From assembly GCF_009857915.1 (NCBI RefSeq), contig NZ_WWCM01000003.1, positions 124,001-188,000 on the forward strand: DNA of 64,000 bases, given 5' to 3'. The notes below the pieces were generated by a model, which saw only the letters and a list, made by a program, of their open reading frames with translations, searched no databases and had not been told where the DNA came from. Shown here piece by piece: positions 8,165-17,151 of the stretch. The position numbers and the translations under genes are program-made. Position 1 is the first letter of the stretch, and every line of letters starts with the position of its first letter. Source of the stretch: Duganella qianjiadongensis. Lineage in GTDB: Bacteria; Pseudomonadota; Gammaproteobacteria; Burkholderiales; Burkholderiaceae_D.

Positions 8165-9391
8165 ATGAAACATGCGAAACGACTTCCATCGTTGATGCTC
8201 GGACTGTCAGTAATGGCAGCCGCACTGGCAGCCAGCGTCCCGGCGTGGGCGGCTGAAGCGGCAGGCACTTATACGTCGGCTACGGGCGGTACCGGCGGAC
8301 CTGTCGCCGGCGAACTGAATTTGCAACCGCCGGCAACCCAGATTGCATCGGAAATCTACAGTCTGCACACGTGGATGATGATGGTCTGTCTGGTCATCTT
8401 CGTCGGCGTGTTCGGCGTGATGTTCTACTCTATCTTCAAACACCGTAAGTCGCTCGGTCACAAACCGGCCACCTTCCACGAATCCACCGCTGTCGAGATC
8501 GCCTGGACCGTGGTGCCTTTCCTGATCGTGATCGGGATGGCGCTGCCGGCCACGCGTACCGTGGTGGGCATGAAAGACACCTCGAATGCCGACATCACCA
8601 TCAAGGTCACCGGCATGCAGTGGAAATGGGGTTATGACTACCTGAAAGGCGAGGGCGAAGGCATTTCCTTCCTGTCCAACCTGTCCACCCCGCGCGCGCA
8701 AGTGGGCGCGCCCGGCTTCGAACCGACCGAAAAACGCAGCGACAACTACCTGATGGAAGTCGATCAGGAAGTGGTGGTACCTGTGAACAAGAAAATCCGT
8801 CTGGTCACCACCGCCAACGACGTGATCCACTCGTGGTCCATCCCTGCCTTCGGCGTGAAACAGGATGCGATTCCCGGCTTCGTGCGCGACACCTGGTTCA
8901 AATCGGAACATACGGGCACCTTCCGCGGTTACTGCTCGGAACTGTGTGGCAAGGAACACGCTTTCATGCCTATCGTGGTGCGCGTGGTCAGCGATGCCGA
9001 TTACAGCGCCTGGGTGGCCGCCAAGAAGAAAGAAATGGCTGCACTGGCCGATGATCCGAGCAAGACCTGGACGATCGACGAACTGAAAACCAAGGGCGAG
9101 AAAGTGTATGCCGCCAACTGCGTGGCCTGCCATCAGGCTAACGGCAAAGGCATTCCTGCTACCTTCGCAGCACTGGACGGCTCGCCGGTGGTGACCGGCC
9201 CGAAAGCGGAACAGATTAACGTGCTGTTGCACGGTAAGAAGAGCGGTAAATATGGCACGGAGATGCCATCGTGGAAACAACTGTCGGATACGGATATTGC
9301 TGCGGTGATCACCTACACCCGCAATAGCTGGTCGAACAAGGCCGCCGAAAACATCGTCCAACCAGCCGAAGTTGTGGCTGCACGTAAGTAA
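8165..9391 (+). CDS. coxB: Cytochrome c oxidase subunit II with fused cytochrome c domain
   Basis: This 408-aa protein has a signal peptide (residues 1-30, ending PAWAAEA), two transmembrane helices (about 60-85 and 105-125), the cupredoxin domain with the CuA ligands in YCSELCGKEHAFM near residue 260, and a C-terminal class I cytochrome c with heme site CVACH near residue 320. The fused heme domain marks a caa3-type oxidase that accepts electrons from soluble cytochromes and passes them to subunit I. I chose the ATG at 8165 because GGTTGGGGA lies upstream; an in-frame GTG at 8150 would extend the signal peptide unusually. It is the first gene of the oxidase operon. Confidence 0.97.
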   Translation: MKHAKRLPSLMLGLSVMAAALAASVPAWAAEAAGTYTSATGGTGGPVAGELNLQPPATQIASEIYSLHTWMMMVCLVIFVGVFGVMFYSIFKHRKSLGHKPATFHESTAVEIAWTVVPFLIVIGMALPATRTVVGMKDTSNADITIKVTGMQWKWGYDYLKGEGEGISFLSNLSTPRAQVGAPGFEPTEKRSDNYLMEVDQEVVVPVNKKIRLVTTANDVIHSWSIPAFGVKQDAIPGFVRDTWFKSEHTGTFRGYCSELCGKEHAFMPIVVRVVSDADYSAWVAAKKKEMAALADDPSKTWTIDELKTKGEKVYAANCVACHQANGKGIPATFAALDGSPVVTGPKAEQINVLLHGKKSGKYGTEMPSWKQLSDTDIAAVITYTRNSWSNKAAENIVQPAEVVAARK

Positions 9392-9406
9392 TCAGGAGCG
9401 TTACAA

Positions 9407-11002
9407 ATGAGCACTAGCACTTTAGATCACGCGCACGATCACCATGGCGACCACGCGCACGACCATCCACATGGCCTGTCGCGCTGGCTGTTTGCTACCA
9501 ACCACAAGGACATCGGTACCCTGTACCTGTGGTTCTCGCTGATTATGCTGATGTCGGGCGGCGTACTGGCCCTGATGATCCGCACCGAGCTGTTCAAGCC
9601 GGGCCTGCAGTTCTTCCAGCCCGAGTTCTTCAACCAGCTGACCACCATGCACGGTCTGGTGATGGTGTTCGGCGCCATCATGCCGGCTTTCGTGGGCTTT
9701 GCTAACTGGATGATCCCGCTGCAGATAGGCGCATCCGATATGGCTTTTGCCCGCATGAACAACTTCTCGTTCTGGCTGCTGCCGCCGGCAGCGCTGCTGC
9801 TGGCCGGTTCCTTCTTCGTGCCGGGCGGTGCGACCGCAGCCGGCTGGACCCTGTACGCTCCGCTGTCGAGCCAGATGGGTATCGGCATGGACATGGGTAT
9901 TTTCGCCATGCACCTGATGGGCGCTTCGTCCATCATGGGTTCGATTAACATCATCGTCACCATCCTCAACATGCGCGCACCGGGCATGACCCTGATGAAG
10001 ATGCCGATGTTCTGCTGGACCTGGCTGATCACTGCCTACCTGCTGATCGCTGTAATGCCTGTGCTGGCCGGCGCCATCACCATGACCCTGACCGACCGTC
10101 ACTTCGGCACCTCCTTCTTCAACGCCGCCGGCGGCGGTGATCCGGTGATGTACCAGCACATCTTCTGGTTCTTCGGTCACCCCGAGGTGTACATCATGAT
10201 TCTGCCGGCCTTCGGCATCGTCTCGCAGATCCTGCCGGCATTCGCCCGCAAGCAGCTGTTCGGCTACGCTTCGATGGTGTACGCCACCGCATCGATCGCG
10301 ATTCTGTCCTTCATCGTCTGGGCTCACCACATGTTCACCACCGGCATGCCGGTGACTTCGCAGCTGTTCTTCATGTATGCCACCATGCTGATTGCCGTAC
10401 CTACCGGCGTGAAAGTGTTTAACTGGGTAGCCACCATGTGGAAGGGTTCGATGACCTTCGAAACCCCGATGCTGTTCACCGTCGGCTTCATCTTCGTGTT
10501 CACCATCGGCGGCTTCACCGGCCTGATTCTGGCGGTAACCCCGATCGACATCCAGCTGCAGGACACCTACTACGTGGTGGCGCACTTCCACTACGTGCTG
10601 GTAGCCGGTTCGCTGTTCGCCCTGTTCGCCGGCTTCTACTACTGGTCGCCGAAATGGACCGGCCATATGTACAACGAAGGCATGGGCAAGTTCCACTTCT
10701 GGGCCTCGCTGATCACTTTCAATATCACCTTCTTCCCTATGCACTTCCTGGGTCTGGCCGGTATGCCACGCCGCTATGCCGACTACTCGGCCCAGTTCAC
10801 CGACTTCAACTCGATCGCTACCATCGGTGCTTTCGGTTTCGGCCTGTCGCAAGCCTTCTTCCTGTTCTTCGTCGTGCTGCCCACCATCCGTGGCGGCAAA
10901 AAAGCCGAAGCCAAGCCATGGGAAGGCGCTGAAGGTCTGGAGTGGACCGTGCCTTCGCCAGCACCGTTCCATACCTTCGAAACCCCGCCACAGGTGAAGT
11001 AA
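9407..11002 (+). CDS. ctaD: Cytochrome c oxidase subunit I
   Basis: This 531-aa protein is the catalytic heme-copper subunit with about twelve transmembrane helices. Heme and CuB ligands are seen in family contexts: [11 protein letters not shown] (low-spin heme His), [17 protein letters not shown] (CuB His and cross-linked Tyr), [10 protein letters not shown] (two CuB His) and [10 protein letters not shown] (both heme His). Together with subunits II and III it reduces oxygen to water and pumps protons. The N-terminus is unusually His/Asp-rich ([17 protein letters not shown]), a possible metal-binding tail. AGGAG precedes the ATG. It follows coxB by 15 nt. Confidence 0.98.
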   Translation: MSTSTLDHAHDHHGDHAHDHPHGLSRWLFATNHKDIGTLYLWFSLIMLMSGGVLALMIRTELFKPGLQFFQPEFFNQLTTMHGLVMVFGAIMPAFVGFANWMIPLQIGASDMAFARMNNFSFWLLPPAALLLAGSFFVPGGATAAGWTLYAPLSSQMGIGMDMGIFAMHLMGASSIMGSINIIVTILNMRAPGMTLMKMPMFCWTWLITAYLLIAVMPVLAGAITMTLTDRHFGTSFFNAAGGGDPVMYQHIFWFFGHPEVYIMILPAFGIVSQILPAFARKQLFGYASMVYATASIAILSFIVWAHHMFTTGMPVTSQLFFMYATMLIAVPTGVKVFNWVATMWKGSMTFETPMLFTVGFIFVFTIGGFTGLILAVTPIDIQLQDTYYVVAHFHYVLVAGSLFALFAGFYYWSPKWTGHMYNEGMGKFHFWASLITFNITFFPMHFLGLAGMPRRYADYSAQFTDFNSIATIGAFGFGLSQAFFLFFVVLPTIRGGKKAEAKPWEGAEGLEWTVPSPAPFHTFETPPQVK

Positions 11003-11004
11003 TC

Positions 11005-11115
11005 GTGAGCCAGCAAAGCAAAAAGTCGAACAATGCCCGTACCGGCTGGCTGCTGGCCGGTCTGGCGCTGTTCTTCTTCGTGATGGTATTCGTCAAACGC
11101 ATCTGGCTGAGCTAA
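11005..11115 (+). CDS. Cytochrome oxidase small assembly protein, 36 aa
   Basis: This very short frame starts at a GTG two bases after the ctaD stop and ends one base before the GTG of ctaG. It encodes a basic N-terminus (SQQSKKSNNARTG) and one transmembrane helix (WLLAGLALFFFVMVFVKRIWL). A single-helix peptide at exactly this position is a regular feature of betaproteobacterial oxidase operons and is commonly annotated as a small assembly protein; its exact role is unknown. Gene finders easily miss it because of its size and GTG start. The tight packing between two certain genes is the main support. Confidence 0.8.
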   Translation: MSQQSKKSNNARTGWLLAGLALFFFVMVFVKRIWLS

Positions 11116-11116
11116 C

Positions 11117-11674
11117 GTGAGCGACGCGCCAGCCAGCCGTGGTCTGAACCGCACTTTACTGGGCAAGCTGATCGTCGTCGCGATTCTGATGTTCGGCTTT
11201 GCCTACGCGCTCAACCCGTTCTACCGCCAGATCTGCGAAGCACTGGGCATCAATGTGCTGACCCAGAAGGACGGCACGGTGAGCGCGCCGGTGAATACCC
11301 AGATCGACACGAGCCGGCAGGTGGTGGTGGAGTTCGACGGCAATGCGCAGGGACCATGGCGTTTCCGGCCTGTGACGCACAGCATGACGGTGCATCCGGG
11401 CGAACTGGTAACGGCCATGTATGAAGTGGTCAACACGCAGAACCGTCCGGTCAGCGCACAGGCAATACCCAGCTATGCGCCGCAGAACGCCATGCCGCAT
11501 TTTAAAAAGGTCGAGTGCTTCTGCTTCAAGCAGCAGACCTTGCAGGCCAACGAAGCGCGCCAGATGCCGGTGGTGTTTTTCATCGATCCGGCTCTGCCGC
11601 GCGAAGTAAAAACGATTACGCTGTCCTACACTTTCTTTGAAGTGGGTGGACTGGAAAAAACCGCAGCACGCTAA
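11117..11674 (+). CDS. ctaG: Cytochrome c oxidase assembly protein CtaG (Cox11)
   Basis: This 185-aa membrane-anchored copper chaperone delivers copper to the CuB site of subunit I. It has one N-terminal transmembrane helix (about residues 15-35) followed by an immunoglobulin-like periplasmic domain. The copper-binding CFCF motif is present in FKKVECFCFKQQTL near residue 135, and FFIDPALPREVKTITLSYTFF is the usual Cox11 C-terminus. Translation probably starts at the GTG at 11117, one base after the stop of the small assembly protein, which suggests coupled translation. Confidence 0.96.
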   Translation: MSDAPASRGLNRTLLGKLIVVAILMFGFAYALNPFYRQICEALGINVLTQKDGTVSAPVNTQIDTSRQVVVEFDGNAQGPWRFRPVTHSMTVHPGELVTAMYEVVNTQNRPVSAQAIPSYAPQNAMPHFKKVECFCFKQQTLQANEARQMPVVFFIDPALPREVKTITLSYTFFEVGGLEKTAAR

Positions 11675-11689
11675 GGGTAAAGGGGTGGA

Positions 11690-11890
11690 ATGGAATCGAA
11701 CAAGCAGGCCTCGTTCCTGTATTCGCTCAAGGCAGTCATCTGGTCGTTCTTCGGCCTGCGCCGCAAAAGCGATTTTGACAGCGACGAAGCGAAACTCAAT
11801 CCGCTGCACATCATCATTGCGGCGCTGATTGCAGTCGCCTGCTTTATCGGCACCCTGATTAGCATCGTCAAATATGTAGTCTTAAAATAA
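11690..11890 (+). CDS. DUF2970 single-helix membrane protein
   Basis: This 66-aa protein has an amphipathic N-terminus (SFLYSLKAVIWSFFGLRRKSDFDSD), the pattern of the DUF2970 family, and one C-terminal transmembrane helix (HIIIAALIAVACFIGTLISIVKYVV). The family is frequent inside betaproteobacterial cytochrome oxidase operons, between ctaG and ctaE as here; function is unknown. AAAGGGG lies upstream of the ATG. Genes on both sides are on the same strand with short gaps, so it is very likely cotranscribed. Confidence 0.88.
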   Translation: MESNKQASFLYSLKAVIWSFFGLRRKSDFDSDEAKLNPLHIIIAALIAVACFIGTLISIVKYVVLK

Positions 11891-11925
11891 AACCTAGCAC
11901 TCTCGAATAAAGTGAGGAGATGAAG

Positions 11926-12786
11926 ATGAGTTCACATAACACTGCGGCACCGTACTATTTTGTGCCAGGTCCATCCAAGTGGCCGCTGATGGCCGGTATG
12001 TCCCTGCTGACCACCATGATAGGCGCATCGGCCTGGGTGAATGATGTGTCGTGGGGCCCGACGGTGAACTACATCGGTCTGGCGGCCACGCTGGCCGTGC
12101 TGTTCTGCTGGTTCGGCGATGCCATCCGCGAATCGGAAGGCGGCCAGTACAGCCAGCGCATCGACCATTCCTACCGCTGGTCGATGGGCTGGTTTATCTT
12201 TTCCGAAGTGATGTTCTTCGGCGCTTTCTTCGGTGCGCTGTTCTATGCCCGTTCCATCACCATGCCATGGCTGGGCGATCTCGATCACAAAGCCATCTGG
12301 CCAGACTACGTGCCGCACTGGGGTAACACGGGGCCGGCCGGTACGGTGCAGGACTTCAAGACCATGGGTCCGTATCCTATCCCGACCATCAACACGGCGC
12401 TGCTGCTGACCTCGGGCCTGACGCTGACCCTGTCCCACCACGCGCTGCGCGCTGGCCATCGTAGCAAAACCGCCTTCTGGCTGTTTGCCACCGTGCTGCT
12501 GGGCGCCGTGTTCATGGGCTTCCAGGCTTACGAATATCACCATGCATACACCGAACTGAACCTGAAACTGACCTCGGGCATCTACGGTTCCACCTTCTTC
12601 ATGCTGACCGGCTTCCACGGCTTCCACGTGACCATGGGCGCGATCATGCTGTCGGTCGTGCTGCTGCGCGTACTGAAGGGGCACTTCACGCCGGAAAACC
12701 ACTTCGCCTTCGAAGGCGCGGCCTGGTACTGGCACTTTGTGGACGTGGTCTGGCTCGGCCTGTACGTTGTGGTGTACTGGCTGTAA
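11926..12786 (+). CDS. ctaE: Cytochrome c oxidase subunit III
   Basis: This 286-aa subunit has seven predicted transmembrane helices. Family motifs include YFVPGPSKWPL at the start, RWSMGWFIFSEVMFFGAFFGAL, TGFHGFHVTMGAIML and the C-terminal AAWYWHFVDVVWLGLYVVVYW. Subunit III stabilises the oxidase and its proton uptake. I chose the ATG at 11926 because GAGGAG (11914-11919) is 6 nt upstream; the ATG at 11920 directly abuts this site and is too close. It is the last gene before a strong terminator, which closes the coxB-ctaE transcript. Confidence 0.96.
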   Translation: MSSHNTAAPYYFVPGPSKWPLMAGMSLLTTMIGASAWVNDVSWGPTVNYIGLAATLAVLFCWFGDAIRESEGGQYSQRIDHSYRWSMGWFIFSEVMFFGAFFGALFYARSITMPWLGDLDHKAIWPDYVPHWGNTGPAGTVQDFKTMGPYPIPTINTALLLTSGLTLTLSHHALRAGHRSKTAFWLFATVLLGAVFMGFQAYEYHHAYTELNLKLTSGIYGSTFFMLTGFHGFHVTMGAIMLSVVLLRVLKGHFTPENHFAFEGAAWYWHFVDVVWLGLYVVVYWL

Positions 12787-12794
12787 GCTGTGCT

Positions 12795-12870
12795 GACCGC
12801 AGTGCTTGCGCTGCGGTCGCCGATAAAAAAAGCCGCATGCGGGGGTAAGCCCGGATGCGGCTGTTTTTTT
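12795..12870 (+). terminator. Double-hairpin terminator after ctaE
   Basis: Two hairpins follow the ctaE stop. The first pairs GACCGCAG (12795-12802) with CTGCGGTC (12811-12818). The second pairs AGCCGCAT (12831-12838) with ATGCGGCT (12855-12862) and is followed by a run of seven T (12864-12870), a textbook intrinsic terminator. An A-run precedes the second stem, so it may also act on the opposite strand for the twin-TM gene at 12903. Confidence 0.9.
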
Positions 12871-12902
12871 AGTGCGGCGGCCTGATTCAGCGCTACATGT
12901 CA

Positions 12903-13106
12903 CTACATGCGGATACCGGTAGGGTGGATGTAGCCCAGTTTGTTGGCCAGCAGCAGGGCGGCAAACAGGGCGATAGACAGTCCGACGCGCACAGCGAGCG
13001 CGCGCACGGTATTATTCGTCTTGCCCTTGTCGCGCATGAGGAAGAAAAACGCTGAGGCAAGGCTGCTGATAATCAGGATGAAGGCGATGGCGACAACGAT
13101 TTTCAT
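12903..13106 (-). CDS. Twin transmembrane protein (DUF2909)
   Basis: This 67-aa protein consists almost entirely of two transmembrane helices (about residues 2-24 and 41-60) joined by a short basic loop (RDKGKTNNTVRALAVR). It ends in GYIHPTGIRM, a typical ending of DUF2909 proteins. The family sits between ctaE and SURF1 in many betaproteobacteria, often on the opposite strand as here. Its function is unknown; a role in oxidase assembly is guessed only from the position. It is divergent from SURF1, with about 36 nt between start codons. Confidence 0.87.
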   Translation of the reverse strand: MKIVVAIAFILIISSLASAFFFLMRDKGKTNNTVRALAVRVGLSIALFAALLLANKLGYIHPTGIRM

Positions 13107-13142
13107 TTGGGCAGGACGAGAGCAAAGGGAGAATTCATTGTA

Positions 13143-13877
13143 ATGCGTATTCGCTTCCGGTTTAAGCTAATTCCCTTCATTGCGACAGTGCTGGTCGTGG
13201 CACTGGGCATACAGCTGGGTAACTGGCAGCAGCGCCGCGCGGCGCAGAAGCTGGTGATGCAGACCCAGCTCGCGCAGGGCCAGAGCGCCGTGCCGTTGCG
13301 GCTCGATGGCACTGCGCTGGCAGCAGAAGCCGTAGAATTCCGCCGTGTGCAGTTACAGGGCGAATTTGTGCGCAACTGGCCACTGTATCTGGATAACCGG
13401 CCGTATCAGGGCCGCGCCGGCTTGTATGTGCTGATGCCGTTCAAACTGGCCGGCACCGGCATGCATGTGCTGGTGATGCGCGGCTGGGTGCCGCGCGACG
13501 CAGTGCAGCGCGAACGCTTGCCGCAAGTGGCCACGCCAGCCGGCAGCGTGACGCTGGATGGCATAGCGCGGCTCAATGCCGGCCATGTGATGGAGCTCGG
13601 TAGCGCGCCTGCACTGACGCCCGGCGCCATCGTCTCGAATGTCGATCCGCTGCAGCTGGCCAAGGATAGCGGCCTGACCATGCAGCCTTTCGTGGTGGAG
13701 CAGAGCGCAGCGGCACAGCCGGGCGGCGACGACACCTCGCTGGTGCGCGACTGGCCGGCCCCGGCGCTGGGAGTGGAAAAAAATCAGGGCTATGCAGTCC
13801 AGTGGTATGCGCTGTCTGCCATGGCCGTTGTCTTTTTTGTCGTGAATGGATTTAGACGTGGAAAAAAAACAGATTAA
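13143..13877 (+). CDS. SURF1-family cytochrome oxidase assembly protein
   Basis: This 244-aa protein helps insert heme a into the oxidase. It has the SURF1 layout: a first transmembrane helix (about 8-28), a periplasmic domain with YLDNRPYQGRAGLYVLMPF and VLVMRGWVPRD, and a second helix at the C-terminus (YALSAMAVVFFVVNGFRR). I chose the ATG at 13143 because it starts directly before the first helix; an earlier in-frame start at 13107 adds a charged stretch and lies in the divergent promoter area. Its end overlaps the next gene by about 32 nt. Confidence 0.93.
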   Translation: MRIRFRFKLIPFIATVLVVALGIQLGNWQQRRAAQKLVMQTQLAQGQSAVPLRLDGTALAAEAVEFRRVQLQGEFVRNWPLYLDNRPYQGRAGLYVLMPFKLAGTGMHVLVMRGWVPRDAVQRERLPQVATPAGSVTLDGIARLNAGHVMELGSAPALTPGAIVSNVDPLQLAKDSGLTMQPFVVEQSAAAQPGGDDTSLVRDWPAPALGVEKNQGYAVQWYALSAMAVVFFVVNGFRRGKKTD

Positions 13878-14463
13878 CCGTTTGAAGCTGCTCGCTGTGC
13901 TGGCCGTGTGCGCGGCACCGCTGCTGGCGTCTTACTTTACCTACTATGTGGTCAAGCCTGAGGGCGGCGCCACCAATTCCGGTACGCTGATCGATCCGCG
14001 CCAGTATCCGATTCCGGCCATGGCCAGCACCACGCTGGACGGCCAGCCGCAGACGCTGGAGCAGTACAAGGGCAAGTGGATCATGCTCAAGGTGGGCCCG
14101 TCCGACTGCCAGCAAGCCTGTCAGGACCAGCTGTTCGCCATGCGCCAGCTGCGCACCATGCAGGGCAAGGAAATGGAGCGTATCGAGCGGGTCTGGCTGA
14201 TTACCGACAACCTGCCGCTGGACACCATGCTGCTGCGGGTGAACGATGGCACCCGTATGCTGCGCGCGCCGGCTGACGTGGTCGCGCGCTGGCTGCCGAC
14301 GGCGGAGCAGGGCGATCAGGTGGCCGACCATGTGTATCTGATCGACCCGCTCGGTAATCTGATGATGCGCTTCCCGAAAGGCGCCGTGTCCAGCGACACG
14401 GTACAGGTCAAACGGGTGCACAAGGATATTGCCAAACTGCTCAAGGCTTCGGCCATAGGTTAA
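13846..14463 (+). CDS. SCO-like thioredoxin-fold oxidase accessory protein
   Basis: This 205-aa protein has one N-terminal transmembrane helix (about 14-33) and a periplasmic thioredoxin-like domain. A CxxxC pair is present at Cys88 and Cys92 (SDCQQACQ), resembling the copper site of Sco proteins, though the flanking residues differ and it is distinct from the true Sco1 gene at 16531. It lies between SURF1 and ctaA, where betaproteobacteria commonly carry such a protein. A role in copper or thiol handling during CuA assembly is inferred. The start overlaps SURF1 by 32 nt; a GTG at 13858 is an alternative start. Confidence 0.82.
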   Translation: MDLDVEKKQINRLKLLAVLAVCAAPLLASYFTYYVVKPEGGATNSGTLIDPRQYPIPAMASTTLDGQPQTLEQYKGKWIMLKVGPSDCQQACQDQLFAMRQLRTMQGKEMERIERVWLITDNLPLDTMLLRVNDGTRMLRAPADVVARWLPTAEQGDQVADHVYLIDPLGNLMMRFPKGAVSSDTVQVKRVHKDIAKLLKASAIG

Positions 14464-14465
14464 TC

Positions 14466-15644
14466 ATGCATCTGACTCTGGCGCAAATGGCCGTAACGGC
14501 CCTGCTGGTGGCGCTGCTGCCGCTGTCGCTGGTGTGGACTTCGTCCGACGTCAGCAAGTACCGCAAGCTGGTGTGGGTGACGGCCTTCCTCACCTTCGAC
14601 CTGATCGTGTTCGGTGCCTTCACCCGCCTGACCGATTCCGGTCTGGGCTGCCCCGACTGGCCGGGCTGCTATGGCGCTGCCAATCCCTTCCTCGCCCATG
14701 AGAACATCGTCGCCGCCGAAGCGCTGCTGCCGACCGGCCCTGTCACCGTCTTCAAGGCATGGATAGAAATGATCCACCGCTATCTGGCCATGGCCATCGG
14801 AGTGCTGATCGTGGCCATGATGGCGCAGGCGTGGTACCAGTGGCGCCGCAGCGATCCGTTGCAGCGGCGCGCCAACTATGCGCCGCTGATTCCCACGCTG
14901 CTGTTCTTCTTCGTCTGTCTGCAGGGCGCATTCGGCGCATGGACTGTGACGCTCAAGCTGCAGCCCGTCATCGTCAGCACCCATCTGCTGCTCGGCATGG
15001 GCTTGCTGGCCCTGCTGGTGTGGTACGGCTGCCGGCAGGACCAGCTGATTTCGCCCGCGCGCACGCTGACGGCCTCGCCGCCGGCCATGCGCCGCATCCG
15101 CTGGCTGGCCGGTCTGTCCGGCGCGCTGCTGCTGGTGCAGCTGGCGCTGGGCGGCTGGACCAGCACCAATTACGCTACGCTGGCCTGTACCGAGTTTCCC
15201 CTGTGCGGCGGCGAACTGGTGCCGACTATGGACTTCGAACATGGCTTTACCCTGTGGCGCGCACTGGGCAAGACGGCGGCCGGCCATTATCTGCCGTTTT
15301 CCGCCCTGACGGCGATCCACTGGGTGCACCGCAATTTCGGCCTGCTGCTGGCCTGCGTGGCCGGCTACACGGCATGGCGCGCGTGGCAGCATACGGCGCT
15401 GCAGCGCACGGCGCGCTGGCTGGCGCTGACCCTGCTGCTGCAACTGGTCAGCGGTATCGCCACGATCTATCTGAACTTCCCGCTGGTGATCGCAGTGCTG
15501 CACAATGCCGGTGCGGCGCTGCTGGTGCTGTGGCTGACCATGTTAAACTATCAGGCAAAATGCCAGTTTGCGCTGGCCCTTGCTACTAATGCCACGGCGG
15601 CCGCGCATGCGCAACATGGCCGCAAAGATAACACCCCCTCATGA
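14466..15644 (+). CDS. ctaA: Heme A synthase (COX15/CtaA)
   Basis: This 392-aa membrane enzyme oxidises the methyl group of heme O to the formyl of heme A. Family signatures are [18 protein letters not shown] near residue 60, EMIHRYLA near residue 100 and [14 protein letters not shown] near residue 290; their conserved histidines bind heme. About eight transmembrane segments are visible. It starts three bases after the previous stop and overlaps ctaB by four bases (ATGA), indicating translational coupling. Confidence 0.96.
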   Translation: MHLTLAQMAVTALLVALLPLSLVWTSSDVSKYRKLVWVTAFLTFDLIVFGAFTRLTDSGLGCPDWPGCYGAANPFLAHENIVAAEALLPTGPVTVFKAWIEMIHRYLAMAIGVLIVAMMAQAWYQWRRSDPLQRRANYAPLIPTLLFFFVCLQGAFGAWTVTLKLQPVIVSTHLLLGMGLLALLVWYGCRQDQLISPARTLTASPPAMRRIRWLAGLSGALLLVQLALGGWTSTNYATLACTEFPLCGGELVPTMDFEHGFTLWRALGKTAAGHYLPFSALTAIHWVHRNFGLLLACVAGYTAWRAWQHTALQRTARWLALTLLLQLVSGIATIYLNFPLVIAVLHNAGAALLVLWLTMLNYQAKCQFALALATNATAAAHAQHGRKDNTPS

Positions 15645-16534
15645 CCACACAGACTGTCTCTACCAAACTTCCCGGCCGTGCTGCCCAGTACTGGGCGCTG
15701 ACCAAGCCGCGCGTGACCCAGCTCGCCGTGTTCTGCGCCGTGATCGGCATGTTTCTGGCCACGGACGGCATGCCGGACTGGCGTCTGCTGATTGCCGCGA
15801 CGGCCGGTATCTGGCTGCTGTCCGGCGCTGCGTTTGCCGTCAACTGTCTGGCCGAACGCGAAATCGATGCGCGCATGGCGCGCACGGCGCGCCGCCCGAT
15901 GGCACTGGGTGAAATCAGCGTGATGCAGACGGTGATCTTTGCTGCCGTGATCGGCGGTGCAGGCATGTGGATACTCTACACGCTGGTCAATCCGCTCACC
16001 ATGTGGCTGACCTTTGTGACTTTTGTCGGCTACGCGATTATCTACACCATGATCCTCAAGCCGGCCACGCCGCAGAATATCGTCATCGGCGGCCTGTCCG
16101 GCGCCATGCCGCCCGCACTGGGCTGGGCGGCGGTGGCCAACGATGTGCCTATGCAGGCCTGGCTGCTGGTGCTGATCATTTTCGTCTGGACTCCGCCGCA
16201 CTTCTGGGCACTGGCCATGTACCGGCGCGACGACTACGCCCGTTCCGGTCTGCCCATGCTGCCGGTGACGCACGGCATGCAGTTCACCCGCTTCCACGTC
16301 TGGCTGTATTCGATTGCACTGGCCGCCACCACGCTGATGCCGTATGCGGTGCGCATGTCCGGCCTGATCTATCTGGTCAGCGCTATCGTGCTGAATGCCG
16401 TGTTCCTGCACCATGCATGGAAAATCTACCGTCACTACACCGACCTGATTGCGCGCAAGGCGTTCACATGGTCGATCATCTATCTGTCGCTGCTGTTCGC
16501 CGCTCTGCTGGTGGACCACTACTTCAAAATATGA
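15641..16534 (+). CDS. ctaB: Protoheme IX farnesyltransferase
   Basis: This 297-aa UbiA-superfamily membrane enzyme adds the farnesyl group to heme B, making heme O, the substrate of CtaA. The first Asp-rich motif is [20 protein letters not shown] near residue 70, and the second is [20 protein letters not shown] near residue 195. The start is [13 protein letters not shown] after a short leader. Nine hydrophobic segments are visible. It is coupled to ctaA upstream (4-nt overlap) and to SCO1 downstream (4-nt overlap), so the three form one transcript. Confidence 0.96.
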   Translation: MTTQTVSTKLPGRAAQYWALTKPRVTQLAVFCAVIGMFLATDGMPDWRLLIAATAGIWLLSGAAFAVNCLAEREIDARMARTARRPMALGEISVMQTVIFAAVIGGAGMWILYTLVNPLTMWLTFVTFVGYAIIYTMILKPATPQNIVIGGLSGAMPPALGWAAVANDVPMQAWLLVLIIFVWTPPHFWALAMYRRDDYARSGLPMLPVTHGMQFTRFHVWLYSIALAATTLMPYAVRMSGLIYLVSAIVLNAVFLHHAWKIYRHYTDLIARKAFTWSIIYLSLLFAALLVDHYFKI

Positions 16535-17148
16535 AAAAACTGTTTGTTGCGGGCGCTACCGGCCTTGCCCTGATCCTCGCCCTGACTTCGCTGACCGGCT
16601 GCGGCGAGAACAAATCGTCGGCGCCGCGCGTGGCGTTCCAGAATACTGATCTGACGGGCCTGCCGTATGCCAAGGACTTTGCCCTGACCGACCATACCGG
16701 CAAGCCGCGCACGCTGGCCGACTTCAAAGGCAAAGTGGTGCTGATGTTCTTCGGCTATACCCAGTGCCCTGACGTGTGCCCCACCACGCTGACGGAAATG
16801 GCCCAGCTGATGCAGGAACTGGGGCCGCAGTCCGATCAGGTGCAGGTGCTGTTCGTCACCGTCGATCCCGAGCGCGACACTCAGCCGTTGCTGGCGCAAT
16901 ATGTGCCGACGTTCGATAAGCGTTTCATCGGTCTGTACGGCACAGCCGAGCAGACCGCTGCCGTGGCCAAGGAATTCAAGGTGTTCTACGCCAAGGTGCC
17001 GGGCAAGAATCCGGGCAGCTATTCGATGGACCACACGGCGGCCAGCTATGTATTCGACCGTCAGGGCAAAATCCGCCTGCTGGTGCGCAATGGCCAGGGC
17101 CCGGCGTCGGTGCTGCATGACGTGAAGCTGCTGCTGGCCCAGCCCTGA
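16531..17148 (+). CDS. SCO1/SenC copper chaperone lipoprotein
   Basis: This 205-aa periplasmic thioredoxin-fold protein delivers copper to the CuA centre of subunit II. It carries a lipobox (LTGC, about residue 23), the copper site Cys79-x3-Cys83 in [14 protein letters not shown], and the third ligand His in [13 protein letters not shown] chose the ATG at 16531, which overlaps the ctaB stop as ATGA. Longer frames here run through ctaB in another phase and are not the gene. It closes the heme-A/assembly part of the locus and is followed after 3 nt by the AI-2E-type permease gene. Confidence 0.95.
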   Translation: MKKLFVAGATGLALILALTSLTGCGENKSSAPRVAFQNTDLTGLPYAKDFALTDHTGKPRTLADFKGKVVLMFFGYTQCPDVCPTTLTEMAQLMQELGPQSDQVQVLFVTVDPERDTQPLLAQYVPTFDKRFIGLYGTAEQTAAVAKEFKVFYAKVPGKNPGSYSMDHTAASYVFDRQGKIRLLVRNGQGPASVLHDVKLLLAQP

Positions 17149-17151
17149 TCG

